A DNA stretch of 64,000 bases from Orychophragmus violaceus (taxonomy: Eukaryota; Streptophyta; Magnoliopsida; Brassicales; Brassicaceae), in contig CM058236.1 in NCBI GenBank assembly GCA_030180135.1, positions 55,579,728 through 55,643,727 on the forward strand, in the 5' to 3' direction. Both the position numbers and the translations under genes were made by a program. Numbering within the stretch: the stretch's first letter is position 1; the number at the start of each line of letters is the position of its first letter. Below are positions 22,982 through 33,175 of the stretch, piece by piece. The notes under the pieces are model-generated. The model was not told where the DNA came from and made no database searches. It worked only from the letters and a program-made list of their open reading frames with translations.

Positions 22982-23018
<37 letters not shown>
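22982..23018 (+). repeat. G37 homopolymer between gag and protease
   Basis: Thirty-seven consecutive G lie in the gag-protease linker, followed shortly by GGGCTATACCCCC. The G27 tract of Tat-1 (11733) is likewise followed by CTACCCCC. This may be real expansion or an assembly artefact. Confidence 0.85.
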
Positions 23019-23019
<1 letters not shown>

Positions 23020-23238
23020 GTACGGGCTATACCCCCTAAACGAATCGACTTCATCTTCGGTGGCTCCAAGCTTTGCCGAAACTCGGTCAATTCAATCAAA
23101 GCTCTTCAAAGAAGAGTCGAAACTGACAAAGGGTGGAAAATCCCAATAATAGGTCCAGACCACGAGATCACTTTCCACGAGAGCGAGACAAGCAATCTCG
23201 ACAAACCACACGACGACGCTCTCCTCGTTTGTCTAGTA

Positions 23239-23652
23239 GTGGGAGATGTCGAACTCTCAAGGATAATGATCGACACAGGAAGTTCGGTAGATGTCCTCTT
23301 TTACGATGCGTTCAAAAAGATGGACTTTAACGACTCCGAGATCGTGGAAGAAAAGACACCACTAGTAGGGTTCGCTGGCGAAACAACGTACTCGATGGGC
23401 TCTGTCTTCGCCCCGGTGATAGCTGGAGGAGTCCGAAGAATGACAGAGTTCGTCATAGTGGATCGGCCAGCTCCCTACAACGCTATTCTAGGTCGACCAT
23501 GGATATACGACATGAAAGCGGTACCATCGACCTATCATCAATGCGTAAAATTCCCAACTCCTAAAGGGGTAAAAACCGTGTACGGAAGTCAAAAGATTTC
23601 CCGCCATTGCTACATGAATGGATACAAACAGATTGAGAAATCCCCTGCGTAG
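23239..23652 (+). pseudogene. Tat-2 aspartic protease
   Basis: This is a retropepsin-like enzyme for Gag-Pol processing. The active-site motif is IDTGSSVDVLFYDAF near residue 11. VDRPAPYNAILGRPWIYDM toward the C-terminus marks the flap and conserved ILGRP region. The frame ends at TAG 23650-23652, shortly before RT sequence. The ATG at 23239 is only the first Met after the disrupted gag linker. Confidence 0.85.
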
Positions 23653-23682
23653 CAATTACAGAAAGAGGACGAGCTCGCCACC

Positions 23683-24866
23683 ATGCAGACCAAAAGGTCG
23701 AATGACCTGAGTCAAATAGGACCTCCAATGGACCTCGCGACCCAAGTTTGCATAGACGATGCTCATCCCGAAAGACTCGTTGGCATTGGAATCGACCTAT
23801 CAGAGCCAGTCAAAAACGAATTGGTCTCTTTCCTTAAACAAAACGTCGACTCCTTTGCCTGGTCTTCAGCAGACATGAGAGGGATCAACATCGACGTTAC
23901 CAGCCACGAGCTAAATGTCGACCCAACCTACAAACCGGTAAGACAGAAACGTCAAAAACTAGGTCCAGAACGAGCTCAAGCCGTCAATGACGAGGTCGGT
24001 CGATTATTAAAAATCGGATCGATCAGAGAGGTCAAATACCCCGACTGGCTTGCGAACCCTGTAGTGGTTAAGAAAAAGAACGGGAAGTGGAGAATCTGTG
24101 TAGATTTCACGGATCTCAACAAAGCATGTCCGAAGGACAGCTTCCCACTCCCACACATCGACCGGATGGTCGAAGCCACCGCCGGACACCAGCTACTATC
24201 CTTCATGGATGCTTTCTCGGGGTACAATCAAATATTAATGAACCCCGAGGACAAAGAAAAGACTTCGTTCATAACTGATCGAGGCACGTACTGCTACAAA
24301 GTCATGCCCTTCGGACTAAAAACGCAGGAGCGACTTACCAACGCCTCGTCAACAAGATGTTTTCAGGACTCCTAGGCAAAACCATGGAAGTCTACATCGA
24401 CGATATGCTGGTCAAATCTTCCAGGTATGAGGATCACATCCCACAACTAAAAGAATGTTTTATCATTATGAATAAATACGGGATGACACTCAACCCAGCA
24501 AAGTGTACCTTCGGGGTCCCCTTAGGAGAATTCCTAGGTTACCTAGTAACCGAAAGAGGGATCGAAGCGAACCCCAAACATATCGCAACATTCATAGAGA
24601 TGAAATCTCCCAGAACAACGCGAGAAGTCCAGCGCCTGACTGGCAAAATAGCTGCTCTGAACCGTTTCATCTCGAGGTCGACTGATAAATGTTTGCCATT
24701 CTATCACTTGCTCAAAGCGAACAAAAATTTCCTCTGGGACGAAAAGTGCGAAGAAGCGTTCACTCAGCTCAAAGCTTACTTAAGCGAACCACCCATACTG
24801 GCGAAACTAGTAGAAGGGGAACCCCTCTACCTCTACCTAGTTGTCTCGACGGCAGCGGTAAGTGGA
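23683..24866 (+). pseudogene. Tat-2 reverse transcriptase, N-terminal part before copia insertion
   Basis: The open frame from 23683 has NPVVVKKKNGKWRICVDFTD, DSFPLPHIDRMV and MDAFSGYNQI. It loses frame near 24326, where an A run appears one base short relative to the conserved GLKN motif. The other frame continues from about 24330 through VYIDDMLVKSS (catalytic Asp pair near 24400) to QRLTGKIAALNRFISRSTDK. The coding sequence is cut by the copia element at 24867 within the first RNase H (STAAVSG). It resumes at 32048. Confidence 0.9.
24862..24866 (+). other. Left TSD (GTGGA) of copia element
   Basis: GTGGA directly precedes the copia LTR and recurs at 32043-32047. Tat-1 at 8814 shows the uninterrupted sequence with a single GTGGA. 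Confidence 0.95.
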
Positions 24867-24915
24867 TGTTGGGAATTTCCTGAAATCTATTGTACTTACT
24901 CTAAGTGAAAGTCGT

Positions 24916-25253
24916 ATTGTCGAGATGAGACAATCACATGACACTAGGTAGTCATAACGCTTTGCTAGAAGCCACTTATGATCAATGAGTTGAGAACTCA
25001 TTGCTAGTGTTATATGATCTTACAGGGTCACACACCTAAGCAAACTGGACGTTAAAGACGAGGTTGATCATTAATGTAATGATCTAGTGAATGCATATTT
25101 GATATGCATTCGATATCAATATTCTGGGGCAGTGTCGATCGACACAAAGAGTGTGTCGGTCGACATAACTCGCGGATTACCAGATTAATTCGGTTTAATC
25201 GTTGGTTAATTCCGTTGTGGTTTAAGTCGACATATATAAGATATATGGTCGAC
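24916..25253 (+). promoter_or_regulatory. Serial dyad array in copia LTR
   Basis: Successive inverted repeats are ATTGTC/GACAAT (24916-24934); CAATGAGTT/AACTCATTG with 3-nt spacer (24983-25003); GATCATTA/TAATGATC with 3-nt spacer (25066-25084); GAATGCATAT/ATATGCATTC with 3-nt spacer (25089-25111); the TCGATCGACA pair; and GTCGACATATAT/ATATATGGTCGAC around AAG (25226-25253). The 3' LTR repeats them at 31410-31747. These are probable transcription-control sites. Confidence 0.6.
25233..25240 (+). promoter_or_regulatory. TATA box in copia LTR
   Basis: TATATAAG is the best core-promoter match in the LTR and lies at the centre of the dyad 25226-25253. The 3' LTR has the same at 31727. Confidence 0.65.
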
Positions 25254-25549
25254 CTAAACTCGAACTTAACCTAATTCACAGCCACCAGAAGAGAAATAGA
25301 AACCTCTTGAGAGATCTGATCTCTATAGGCACTAGCATCCCTCCTGTTCAGTTTGTGTGCGTGTGGATACCAGTAGAGGCACATCGTTTGAGGTGCTTCG
25401 TGATCTCGATTATCTGCAAAACCTTCCGCTGCTAATAACCAGGTAATCCTGAGATCCTAATGATTCAATTATACGAACCTTAGATCCTAGGCTTGGAATT
25501 TATACCTAGGGTTGCTAATCCTGATTAGAACTGCTAGAAATTCCTTCAG

Positions 25550-25561
25550 TGGTATCAGAGC
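25550..25561 (+). promoter_or_regulatory. Primer-binding site of copia element
   Basis: TGGTATCAGAGC, one base after the LTR, is the standard initiator tRNA-Met complement of plant copia elements. Confidence 0.93.
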
Positions 25562-26623
25562 CTTAGGGTTCTATTGAATATGTAGCATGTTGATTAGATT
25601 GGTTGAATCTGGATCTCTGTATAGTTGATACAAACATGCTAAAATTCGTTTTCATGAAAATCTAGTTTTAGGGTTTTTTGCTTGAAAAATGATTAGGGTT
25701 TATCGCCCTGTGTCGATCGACACCAATCCGGTGTCGGTCGACACAGAAGGATAACCCGAACAAAATTAGTTTTCGCCTAGTGTCGATCGACACAAGAGTT
25801 GTGTCGGTCGACACAAACCTCGCGAGATTGATGAATCGGTTCAATTGGATTGGACCGGTTATCGAGCTTGGTTAATGATGGTTAAACGCTAAGAATGGTT
25901 TAATTGCGATTGGTTTGATAAGGTTGATGTCGACCGATGCTAATGTAGCGTCGATCGACACTGACCGGTACTCAAAACCGGATCAATTGGATTGATCGGT
26001 TATCGCAAATTGTTTTTTGGTTATTCTGCATCGATCGACACTAAAGTAGTGTCGGTCGACATCAGATTCGATGGTTTAGGTTATGGAACCTGAAATCACA
26101 GAACCAAAGAAAGATAAATCAATTAATTAGAAGAATTAAAACATAATAAAACTGAACGTTTTAAATGGTTTCGTTCCTCAACCAAATATTAAGTGATACT
26201 TGATGTCTTTCCAATCTTGTCAACTGTCAAGATTCATTTCATTGTGCGATAGACTTACAGTGCGAGATGTCCACAATTACATGAGTAAGACAGGAGGTAA
26301 TCGTGTTAACTTAAGAGATTGGTTTACTTGACTGGGCCATCAAAATCGTTTTGGGCTCAGAGACATCAGGTGGATTGGACATAAGATGTCAATCCACAAC
26401 CAAGAGTTATATTGGATATAACTAGCAAAGTTGTTGCTTACCTAGATAGCTTAAATTTGGGTGATAGCCAGTGGCTCACTCAAGTTTAGTGAAGTATGGG
26501 TCTTGGATCATTATATTCATCTGAGGAAACATTGATTGAATATAATGCGAGTTTTCTTAATAGTTAAGACTTCTTATTTCTTGTACATCATAACTGAATC
26601 CTTTCCTTTCTTTGTTCTCAGCT
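25562..26623 (+). other. Copia untranslated leader with phased motifs
   Basis: This is about 1 kb without a gene between the primer-binding site and gag. It carries four phased motif pairs, all with 21-bp spacing: 25711/25732, 25781/25802, 25930/25951 and 26031/26052. It may hold packaging or transcription signals. Confidence 0.7.
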
Positions 26624-27583
26624 ATGACTAACACTCATAATAACTCTTTCTCCCTACGATCCGTCCTTGAGAAGGACAAGTTAAATGGATCGAATTTTCT
26701 CGAATGGTATCGGAACTTGAGAATTGTTCTCAAGCAGGAGAAAAGGGACTATGTCCTGGAAACTGTTCTCCCTGAAAAACCGAGAGCCAATGCTCCACAT
26801 GCGGAAAGGAGTGCTTGGGATAAGCACTCTAATGATGTGGTCGATGTGAATTGTCTCATGTTGGCTACCATGAACTCGGATTTGCAAAAGCAATACGAGA
26901 ACGTGGAGTCGCCAGTGGAGATGATCACTAGCCTGAAAAGTATGTTTCAGGAGCAAGCACGAACTGAGAAATACCAGACGGTTAAATCTCTCATTGAATG
27001 CAAGCTACCAAAGGACGGTCCAGTCAGTCCTCATGTCATTAAGATGATGGGTTATATTGATAACCTGGGGAAGCTGGATTGTACCATTAGCAGGGAGTTG
27101 GCTACTGACATCATTTTGCAGTCACTGCCGTCAAGTTATGATCAGTTTGTTATGAACTATAACAAAAACAACTTGACGAAGCCGTTGACTGAACTGCATG
27201 GCATGCTTAAGACAGCTGAGCCGAATATCAAGAAGGGCACTCCAAATGTACTTATGGTACAAGGAGCTAAGAAGTTTAAGAAACTTGGCAAAGGTAAGGG
27301 AAAGGGCAAGGCCGTCCAGGTTGAGAACCAGGATGCGCCTGCGCCAGCCCCTAAGCCCAAGCCTGGCCCATCTGTGACTGATAAGTGCCATTACTGTAAA
27401 GAGCTTGGACATTGGAAGAGAAACTGCAACAAATTCTTGGAAGAAAAGAAGAAGAAGAAGACTTTCGAGACTTCATCTTCAGGTATTTATGTTATAGAAG
27501 TAAATGTTACTACTTCTGGTTCTACTTCTTGGTATTGGATACCGGCTGTGGTGCTCATATTTGTACAAATATGCAGGGCCTAA
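26624..27583 (+). CDS. Copia gag
   Basis: This is the capsid protein. The ATG at 26624 gives MTNTHNNSFSLRSVLEKDKL and an alternative ATG lies at 26612. KLNGSNFLEWYRNLRIVLKQ is a typical copia gag N-terminus. A Lys/Gly-rich stretch precedes the CCHC zinc knuckle CHYCKELGHWKRNC near 27387-27428. Gag and pol should be one frame in copia elements. Here the gag frame runs on to 27583 as WYWIPAVV while the protease motif is read in another frame, so a one-base loss near 27528 ends real gag homology. Confidence 0.9.
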   Translation: MTNTHNNSFSLRSVLEKDKLNGSNFLEWYRNLRIVLKQEKRDYVLETVLPEKPRANAPHAERSAWDKHSNDVVDVNCLMLATMNSDLQKQYENVESPVEMITSLKSMFQEQARTEKYQTVKSLIECKLPKDGPVSPHVIKMMGYIDNLGKLDCTISRELATDIILQSLPSSYDQFVMNYNKNNLTKPLTELHGMLKTAEPNIKKGTPNVLMVQGAKKFKKLGKGKGKGKAVQVENQDAPAPAPKPKPGPSVTDKCHYCKELGHWKRNCNKFLEEKKKKKTFETSSSGIYVIEVNVTTSGSTSWYWIPAVVLIFVQICRA

Positions 27584-30546
27584 GCAACAGTAGGACGTTG
27601 AAAAAGGGACAAGTGGACCTACGCGTGGGGAATGGAGCAAGAGTTGCTGCATTAGCCGTAGGAACATTTAACTTGTCTTTACCTTCTGGTTTGGTTTTAA
27701 AGCTTAATAATTGCTACTATGTACCTGCTATAAGCAGAAATATTATTTCTATTCCTGTTTTGGATGTGAAAGGATATCAGTTTTCAATTAAGAATAAATG
27801 TTGTTCTTTTGATTACAATGATATATTTTATGGTAGCAGCCCATTAGAGAATGGGCTTTATGTTTTAAACCAAAGCACACCAATCTATAACATTAACACC
27901 AAGAGATTCAAATCAAATGACACGAATCAGACTTTTCTTTGGCATTGTCGTTTGGGCCACATAAACGAGAAACGGATCCAAAAGCTCCATAGTGATGGGC
28001 TTTTGGGCTCATTTGATTATGAATCATGTGAGAAATGTGAATCTTGTTTAATGGGCAAAATGACCAAGGCCCCTTTCAACAAACAAAATGAAAGGGCCAG
28101 TGACCTATTGGGCCTTATACATACTGATGTGTGCGGCCCAATGAGCACAAGTGCCAGAGGAAATTTTCGATACTTCATTACCTTCACTGATGATTTCAGC
28201 AGGTATGGCTATGTCTATTTAATGAGACACAAGTCGGAATCCTTTGAAAGGTTCAAAGAATTCCAAAATGAAGTACATAATCAACTTGGCAAAAGTATTA
28301 AGGCTCTTCGATCAGATCGTGGAGGAGAATACTTAAGCCAAGAATTCAGTGATCATTTGAGAGATTGTGGAATTGTTTCGCAACTCACTCCTCCTGGAAC
28401 ACCACAATGGAATGGGGTGTCCGAGAGGAGGAATCGGACTTTATTAGATATGGTTCGATCAATGATGAGTCTCTCAACTCTTCCATTATCCTTTTGGGGA
28501 TACGCTCTAGAAACGTCTGTGTTTACACTTAATAGGGTTCCGTCAAAATCAGTTGCAAAGACACCACATGAGATGTGGACTGGAAATATTCCGAGTTTGT
28601 CTTTTCTGAAGATTTGGGGTTGTGAAGCTTATGTTAAGCGATTAATTACAGATAAGCTCGAACCCAAATCTGATAAATGCTACTTCGTTGGTTATCCTAA
28701 AGAAACCAAGGCATACTACTTTTACAACCAATCCGAGAACAAAGTGTTTGTTGCTCGGAACTGTGTCTTTCTTGAGAGAGAGTTTCTTTCCAAGAGAAAC
28801 AGTGGGAGTAAAGTACAACTCGAAGAAGTTCGAGAACCGCAGGAAAATGCTCAACCCGTTGAGGAAAAGCAACAGTTGGATCTACAAAGAGTTGTAGAAA
28901 CCACACCTGTGGAGCCTGAAATTCGCAGATCCGAAAGGATCCGTCATGATTTGTTGATCATTGACAGTGACAAGCCCGTGAATTTTGAAGAAGAAATGAT
29001 GAGCCCTGACTCCGAAAAGTGGCTAAAAGCCGCTGAATCCGAAATGGGATCCATGTCCCAGAACCAAGTATGGACTTTGGTTTATTTACCCATTGGAGCA
29101 AGACCCATTGAGTGTAAATGGATTTTCAAGAAGAAAATTGATGTGGATGGAAATATTCAGATATATAAAGCAAGGCTGGTGGCAAAAGGTTTCAAACAAA
29201 TTCATGGTATTGACTATGAAGAAACTTATTCCCCTGTCGCTATGCTTAAATCCATTCGGATTCTCCTAGCAACAGCCGCTCATTATGATTATGAGATCTG
29301 GCAGATGGACGTGAAAACAGCTTTCCTTAATGGAATTCTGGAAGAGGATGTGTACATGACACAGCCCGAAGGTTTCATCGATCCTAATGCTGCTAGGAAA
29401 GTATGCAAGCTTCATCGATCCATCTATGGATTGAAGCAAGCATCTCGGAGTTGGAATCTTCATTTTGATGAAGCAGTCAAAAAGTTTGACTTCATCAGGA
29501 ACGAAGAGGAACCATGTGTTTACAAGAAGACTAGTGGGAGCGCAGTTGCATTTCTCGTATTGTATGTAGATGACATACTTCTTCTCGGAAATGATGTTCC
29601 GTTGTTACAGTCTATTAAGGCTTGGCTCGGAAGTTGTTTTTCAATGAAAGACATGGGAGAAGCCGCGTATATTCTTGGAATAAGAATCTATAGAGATAGA
29701 TTAAACAAGCTAATTGGACTGTGTCAAGATACTTATATCGATAAAGTCTTACACAGGTTCAGAATGCATGATTCCAAGAAGGGCTTCATACCAATGTCTT
29801 ATGGCATTAGTCTCAGCAAGAAGCAGTGTCCTGCGACACCTGCTGAGCGAGAACGCATGAGTCGGATTCCTTATGCTTCGGCATTGGGATCCATTATGTG
29901 TGCCATGCTCTGTACTCGTCCAGATGTTGCTTGTGGTTTAAGCATGACGAGTAGATACCAATCTGATCCAGGTGAAAGTCACTGGACAGCCGTCAAGAAC
30001 ATTCTGAAGTATTTGAGAAATACTAAGGATAAATTCTTGGTGTACGGAGGAAGTGATGAGCTGGTAGTAAGTGGTTACACAGACGCAAGTTTTCAGACGG
30101 ACAAAGACGATTTCCGATCGCAATCTGGTTACGTCTTCTGTCTGAATGGCGGTGCAGACAGCTGGAAGAGTTCCAAACAGGACACTGTAGCAGATTCCAC
30201 GACTGAAGCTGAGTACATCGCTGCTTCTGAAGCGGCAAAGGAGGCTGTTTGGATCAAGAAGTTCATCACTGAACTTGGTGTGGTTCCTAGTATTTCTGAG
30301 CCAGTGGCTTTGTATTGTGACAACAATGGAGCCATTGCGCAAGCAAAGGAACCTAGATCACACCAGAAGTCCAAACACATAGAAAGGAGATATCACCTTA
30401 TCCGTGATATTATTAATAGAGGAGATGTGAAGATCAGCAGAGTCCCGACGGATGAGAATGTTGCTGATCCACTGATCAAGCCTCTCCCAAGGCCTAAGCA
30501 TGAATTTCATACTGCTGCTGTAGGCATTAGATCTATTAAGATGTGA
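27412..30546 (+). CDS. Copia pol: protease, integrase, RT, RNase H
   Basis: True pol homology begins near 27529, and the first 40 residues of this frame are a shadow of gag. Protease: LVLDTGCGAHIC at residues 40-51. The GAG pre-integrase segment follows (HCRLGHINEKRIQKLHSDGL). Integrase has the CEKCESCLMGK zinc part, then HTDVCGPMS, LRSDRGGEYLS and WNGVSERRNR for the D, D and E residues. RT has YVDD at residues 718-721 (29563-29574) and MDVKTAFLNG. RNase H has YTDASFQ, STTEAEYIAASEA and CDNNGAIAQAKEP. The frame is open to the stop at 30546, so the enzymes look functional. Confidence 0.96.
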   Translation: MEEKLQQILGRKEEEEDFRDFIFRYLCYRSKCYYFWFYFLVLDTGCGAHICTNMQGLSNSRTLKKGQVDLRVGNGARVAALAVGTFNLSLPSGLVLKLNNCYYVPAISRNIISIPVLDVKGYQFSIKNKCCSFDYNDIFYGSSPLENGLYVLNQSTPIYNINTKRFKSNDTNQTFLWHCRLGHINEKRIQKLHSDGLLGSFDYESCEKCESCLMGKMTKAPFNKQNERASDLLGLIHTDVCGPMSTSARGNFRYFITFTDDFSRYGYVYLMRHKSESFERFKEFQNEVHNQLGKSIKALRSDRGGEYLSQEFSDHLRDCGIVSQLTPPGTPQWNGVSERRNRTLLDMVRSMMSLSTLPLSFWGYALETSVFTLNRVPSKSVAKTPHEMWTGNIPSLSFLKIWGCEAYVKRLITDKLEPKSDKCYFVGYPKETKAYYFYNQSENKVFVARNCVFLEREFLSKRNSGSKVQLEEVREPQENAQPVEEKQQLDLQRVVETTPVEPEIRRSERIRHDLLIIDSDKPVNFEEEMMSPDSEKWLKAAESEMGSMSQNQVWTLVYLPIGARPIECKWIFKKKIDVDGNIQIYKARLVAKGFKQIHGIDYEETYSPVAMLKSIRILLATAAHYDYEIWQMDVKTAFLNGILEEDVYMTQPEGFIDPNAARKVCKLHRSIYGLKQASRSWNLHFDEAVKKFDFIRNEEEPCVYKKTSGSAVAFLVLYVDDILLLGNDVPLLQSIKAWLGSCFSMKDMGEAAYILGIRIYRDRLNKLIGLCQDTYIDKVLHRFRMHDSKKGFIPMSYGISLSKKQCPATPAERERMSRIPYASALGSIMCAMLCTRPDVACGLSMTSRYQSDPGESHWTAVKNILKYLRNTKDKFLVYGGSDELVVSGYTDASFQTDKDDFRSQSGYVFCLNGGADSWKSSKQDTVADSTTEAEYIAASEAAKEAVWIKKFITELGVVPSISEPVALYCDNNGAIAQAKEPRSHQKSKHIERRYHLIRDIINRGDVKISRVPTDENVADPLIKPLPRPKHEFHTAAVGIRSIKM

Positions 30547-31347
30547 TCTTGATTTCAGTGGGAGTTATATTTGTTTTAGTTATGATGTTCACAAAACATA
30601 ATAGTTATGTTATTTTAATGAAATTTGTTTCATCATTATTTAATTGTGTTATTAAATAACAGTCCCGAAATAATTTATGGCAAGGTTATAGGTCATCAAG
30701 TATGTGACTTGATCATGAAACCCTATAAGCATTAATTGTCATAAATTATGTTGATCCCTGGTCAAGGTTGTTAAAATGGGACTTTAACAACCGCGTGAGA
30801 CTAGTATGTGAGGTGACTGATGACTGAGTTTCATGGAGTCATTAATAAGAGTATTAAAGTCAATCACATAGATATGTGTTGGAGAACACATGATCGGATA
30901 TGACCCATTAATGAGAACTCTACAAGATGTTATATGAGTGTCATAAGAGTTCCTCATTACGACTATAGAGTATAGTCCTTAGACCTGAGTTCTTCGTGTT
31001 TTCTTGCATATGGATTGGTTTGTCTTGACTTTGTCAAACGTCAGCCGTAACTGGTGATTATAAAGACACTGATTAGGCGTATCATGAGATATAAAAGAGG
31101 CATGGATGGAACAAGATGGGATTTGTACCTCCTATATAACAGGAGTTAAATATCTATGGGCCTATCGAAGATTTGATACTGGAAATGCGTGGCCGCGCTC
31201 AAACGAGGTGATTGTCAGTCGTTTGTTTTATCAGTACAAATCGGGTTTCGATAAACGTGATCTAGCTTAATAAGGATGACACAGTTCTTGCCTTATGCTA
31301 GATTGAGATATAGCTGCAAAGGGATTAAAGGAATAGATGATTCCAGT
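30547..31347 (+). other. Copia 3' untranslated region
   Basis: This is an AT-rich spacer of 0.8 kb without a supported ORF. It begins with TTTCAGTGGGAGTTATA, a second polypurine-like tract shortly after the pol stop. Confidence 0.7.
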
Positions 31348-31360
31348 ACAAGTGGGAGAT
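31348..31360 (+). promoter_or_regulatory. Copia polypurine tract
   Basis: ACAAGTGGGAGAT directly abuts the 3' LTR, as expected for plus-strand priming. Confidence 0.85.
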
Positions 31361-32042
31361 TGTTGGGAATGTCCTGAAATCTATTGTACTTACTCTAAGT
31401 GAAAGTCGTATTGTCGAGATGAGACAATCACATGACACTAGGTAGTCATAACGCTTTGCTAGAAGCCACTTATGATCAATGAGTTGAGAACTCATTGCTA
31501 GTGTTATATGATCCAACAGGGTCACACACCTAAGCAAACTGGACGTTAAAAACGAGGTTGATCATTAATATAATGATCTAGTGAATGCATATTTGATATG
31601 CATTCGATATCAATATTCTGGGGCAGTGTCGATCGACACAAAGAGTGTGTCGGTCGACACAACTCGCGGATTACCAGATTAATTCGGTTTAATCGTTGGT
31701 TAATTCCGTTGTGGTTTAAGTCGACATATATAAGATATATGGTCGACCTAAACTCGAACTTAACCTAATTCACAGCCACCAGAAGAGAAATAGAAACCTC
31801 TTGAGAGATCTGATCTCTATAGGCACTAGCATCCCTCCTGTTCAGTTTGTGTGCGTGTGGATACCAGTAGAGGCACAGCGTTTGAGGTGCTTCGTGATCT
31901 CGATTATCTGCAAAACCTTCCGCTGCTAATAACCAGGTAATCCTGAGATCCTAATTATTCAATTATACGAACCTTAGATCCTAGGCTTGGAATTTATACC
32001 TAGGGTTGCTAATCCTGATTAGAACTGCTAGAAATTCCTTCA
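31361..32042 (+). repeat. Copia 3' LTR
   Basis: It is 682 bp, equal in length to the 5' LTR. One of the differences changes the 3-nt spacer of the GATCATTA dyad (ATG to ATA) and leaves both arms intact. The right TSD GTGGA follows at 32043-32047. Confidence 0.96.
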
Positions 32043-32047
32043 GTGGA

Positions 32048-33175
32048 GTCCTGGTTCGCGAAGAACAAAACGAGCAACGGCCGGTGTATTACATCAGTAA
32101 GACCTTAATCGACGCTGAAACCAGATACCCCGCCATGGAAAAACTCGCCCTAGCGCTAGTGACATCAGCTCGGAAACTCCGACCATACTTTCAATCACAC
32201 TCGATCATAGTGATGACCTCTCAGCCACTGAGAACCATCCTTCACAGTCCAAGCCAGTCCGGTCGACTGGTCAAATGGGCTATCAAACTTAGCGAGTATG
32301 ACATAGAATATAAAGCTCGGACGTGCCTAAAAGCACAAGTACTTGCAGATTTTATAATCGAGCTCCCACCGACCGTCGAACTTGACCCGACCTCCGCCAT
32401 AAAATGGAAACTCTACGTTGACGGAGCTTCCTCAAGGCAAGGATATGGAGTCGGAGTAAAACTGGTCTCCCCTACCGGCGAGTATTGGAACAGTCTTTCA
32501 GACTGGGCTTCGCCGCATCAAATAACGAAGCAGAATATGAAGCGTTAATAGCCGGGCTCAGACTAGCAATAGCAATAGGAGCCCGAGAAGTAGACGCGTT
32601 CAGCGACTCCCAATTGGTCACGAGCCAATATCACGGCGACTACGAGGCCAAGGACGAGCGCATGGAAGCATACCTACAGGTAGTCCATACGCTCGCCAAA
32701 CAGATCGAATTCTTTGATCTAACACGGATCATGCGGGGGGAAAACACCGCAGCCGATGCCCTAGCCGCATTAGCATCGACATCAGATCCTAACCTTAAAA
32801 GGATCATACCGGTCGAGGGGATCGAGAAACCAAGCATCGACATAGCCCTAAAGGCTCTGTCCATGAAAGAGGACGAGCCTGCCATAAAGGACGATGTCGA
32901 GCACAAAAAATGTCTCGGCAACACCAGTCGCGACATCATCGAAATTGATGATGATCCTGATCCGAGAAATGCCGTGTACGTCGCGAACGTCCTCGACGGA
33001 CCAATCCAAGCCGCATCCACTAGTCAAGGACCCGAGCCTGACAATGACGAAGATTGGAGAACTCCGATCATTCGATACATTACAAATGGCGAAGTTCCCG
33101 ACGACAAATGGGAGGCACAGACACTCAAGACACAAAGTGCAAGGTACTGCATCAACACAAGGAGAGCTCTTTAAA
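32048..33175 (+). pseudogene. Tat-2 RNase H and second RNase H-like domain (after copia)
   Basis: The frame continues from 24866 with VLVREEQNEQRPVYYISKTL, the rest of the first RNase H, to about 32398. The second domain begins WKLYVDGASSRQGYGVGVK (about 32404). One base is missing near 32483 relative to Tat-1, shifting to the frame that has EAEYEALIAGLRLAIAIGAR, VDAFSDSQLVTSQYHGDY and GENTAADALAALAST. An acidic linker follows (EIDDDPDPRNAVYVANVLDG). The frame is lost again near 33150. Confidence 0.88.

Larger units (their letters stand above)
24867..25548 (+). repeat. Copia 5' LTR
   Basis: TG...CA ends, followed by the primer-binding site. It contains a run of perfect dyads (24916-25253), a phased motif pair (25133/25154) and a TATA box at 25233 embedded in a further dyad. 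Confidence 0.96.
24867..32042 (+). mobile_element. Complete, nearly intact Ty1/copia retrotransposon
   Basis: Two 682-bp LTRs (TGTTGGGAAT...TTCCTTCA) flank a tRNA-Met-type primer-binding site, gag and pol in copia order (integrase before RT) and a polypurine tract. By eye the LTRs differ at about eight positions (about 1.2%). The 5-bp TSD GTGGA is exact. The only clear coding defect is one frame change between gag and pol. This is among the youngest insertions here. Confidence 0.97.

Noticed and set aside
25550..25561. Possible tRNA-Met gene fragment
   Set aside because: Only a 12-base match directly after the LTR, with no cloverleaf; it is the primer-binding site.
25711..26062. CRISPR-like regular repeats
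   Set aside because: Short palindromic words recur, but there are no repeat-spacer units of constant length and the genome is a plant. They are the paired motifs of the copia leader.
32640..33135. Minus-strand ORFs opposite the Tat-2 second RNase H domain
   Set aside because: They mirror the conserved plus-strand frame and also occur at Tat-1 9411-9921; no splice sites or domain, unlike the true antisense gene further downstream.
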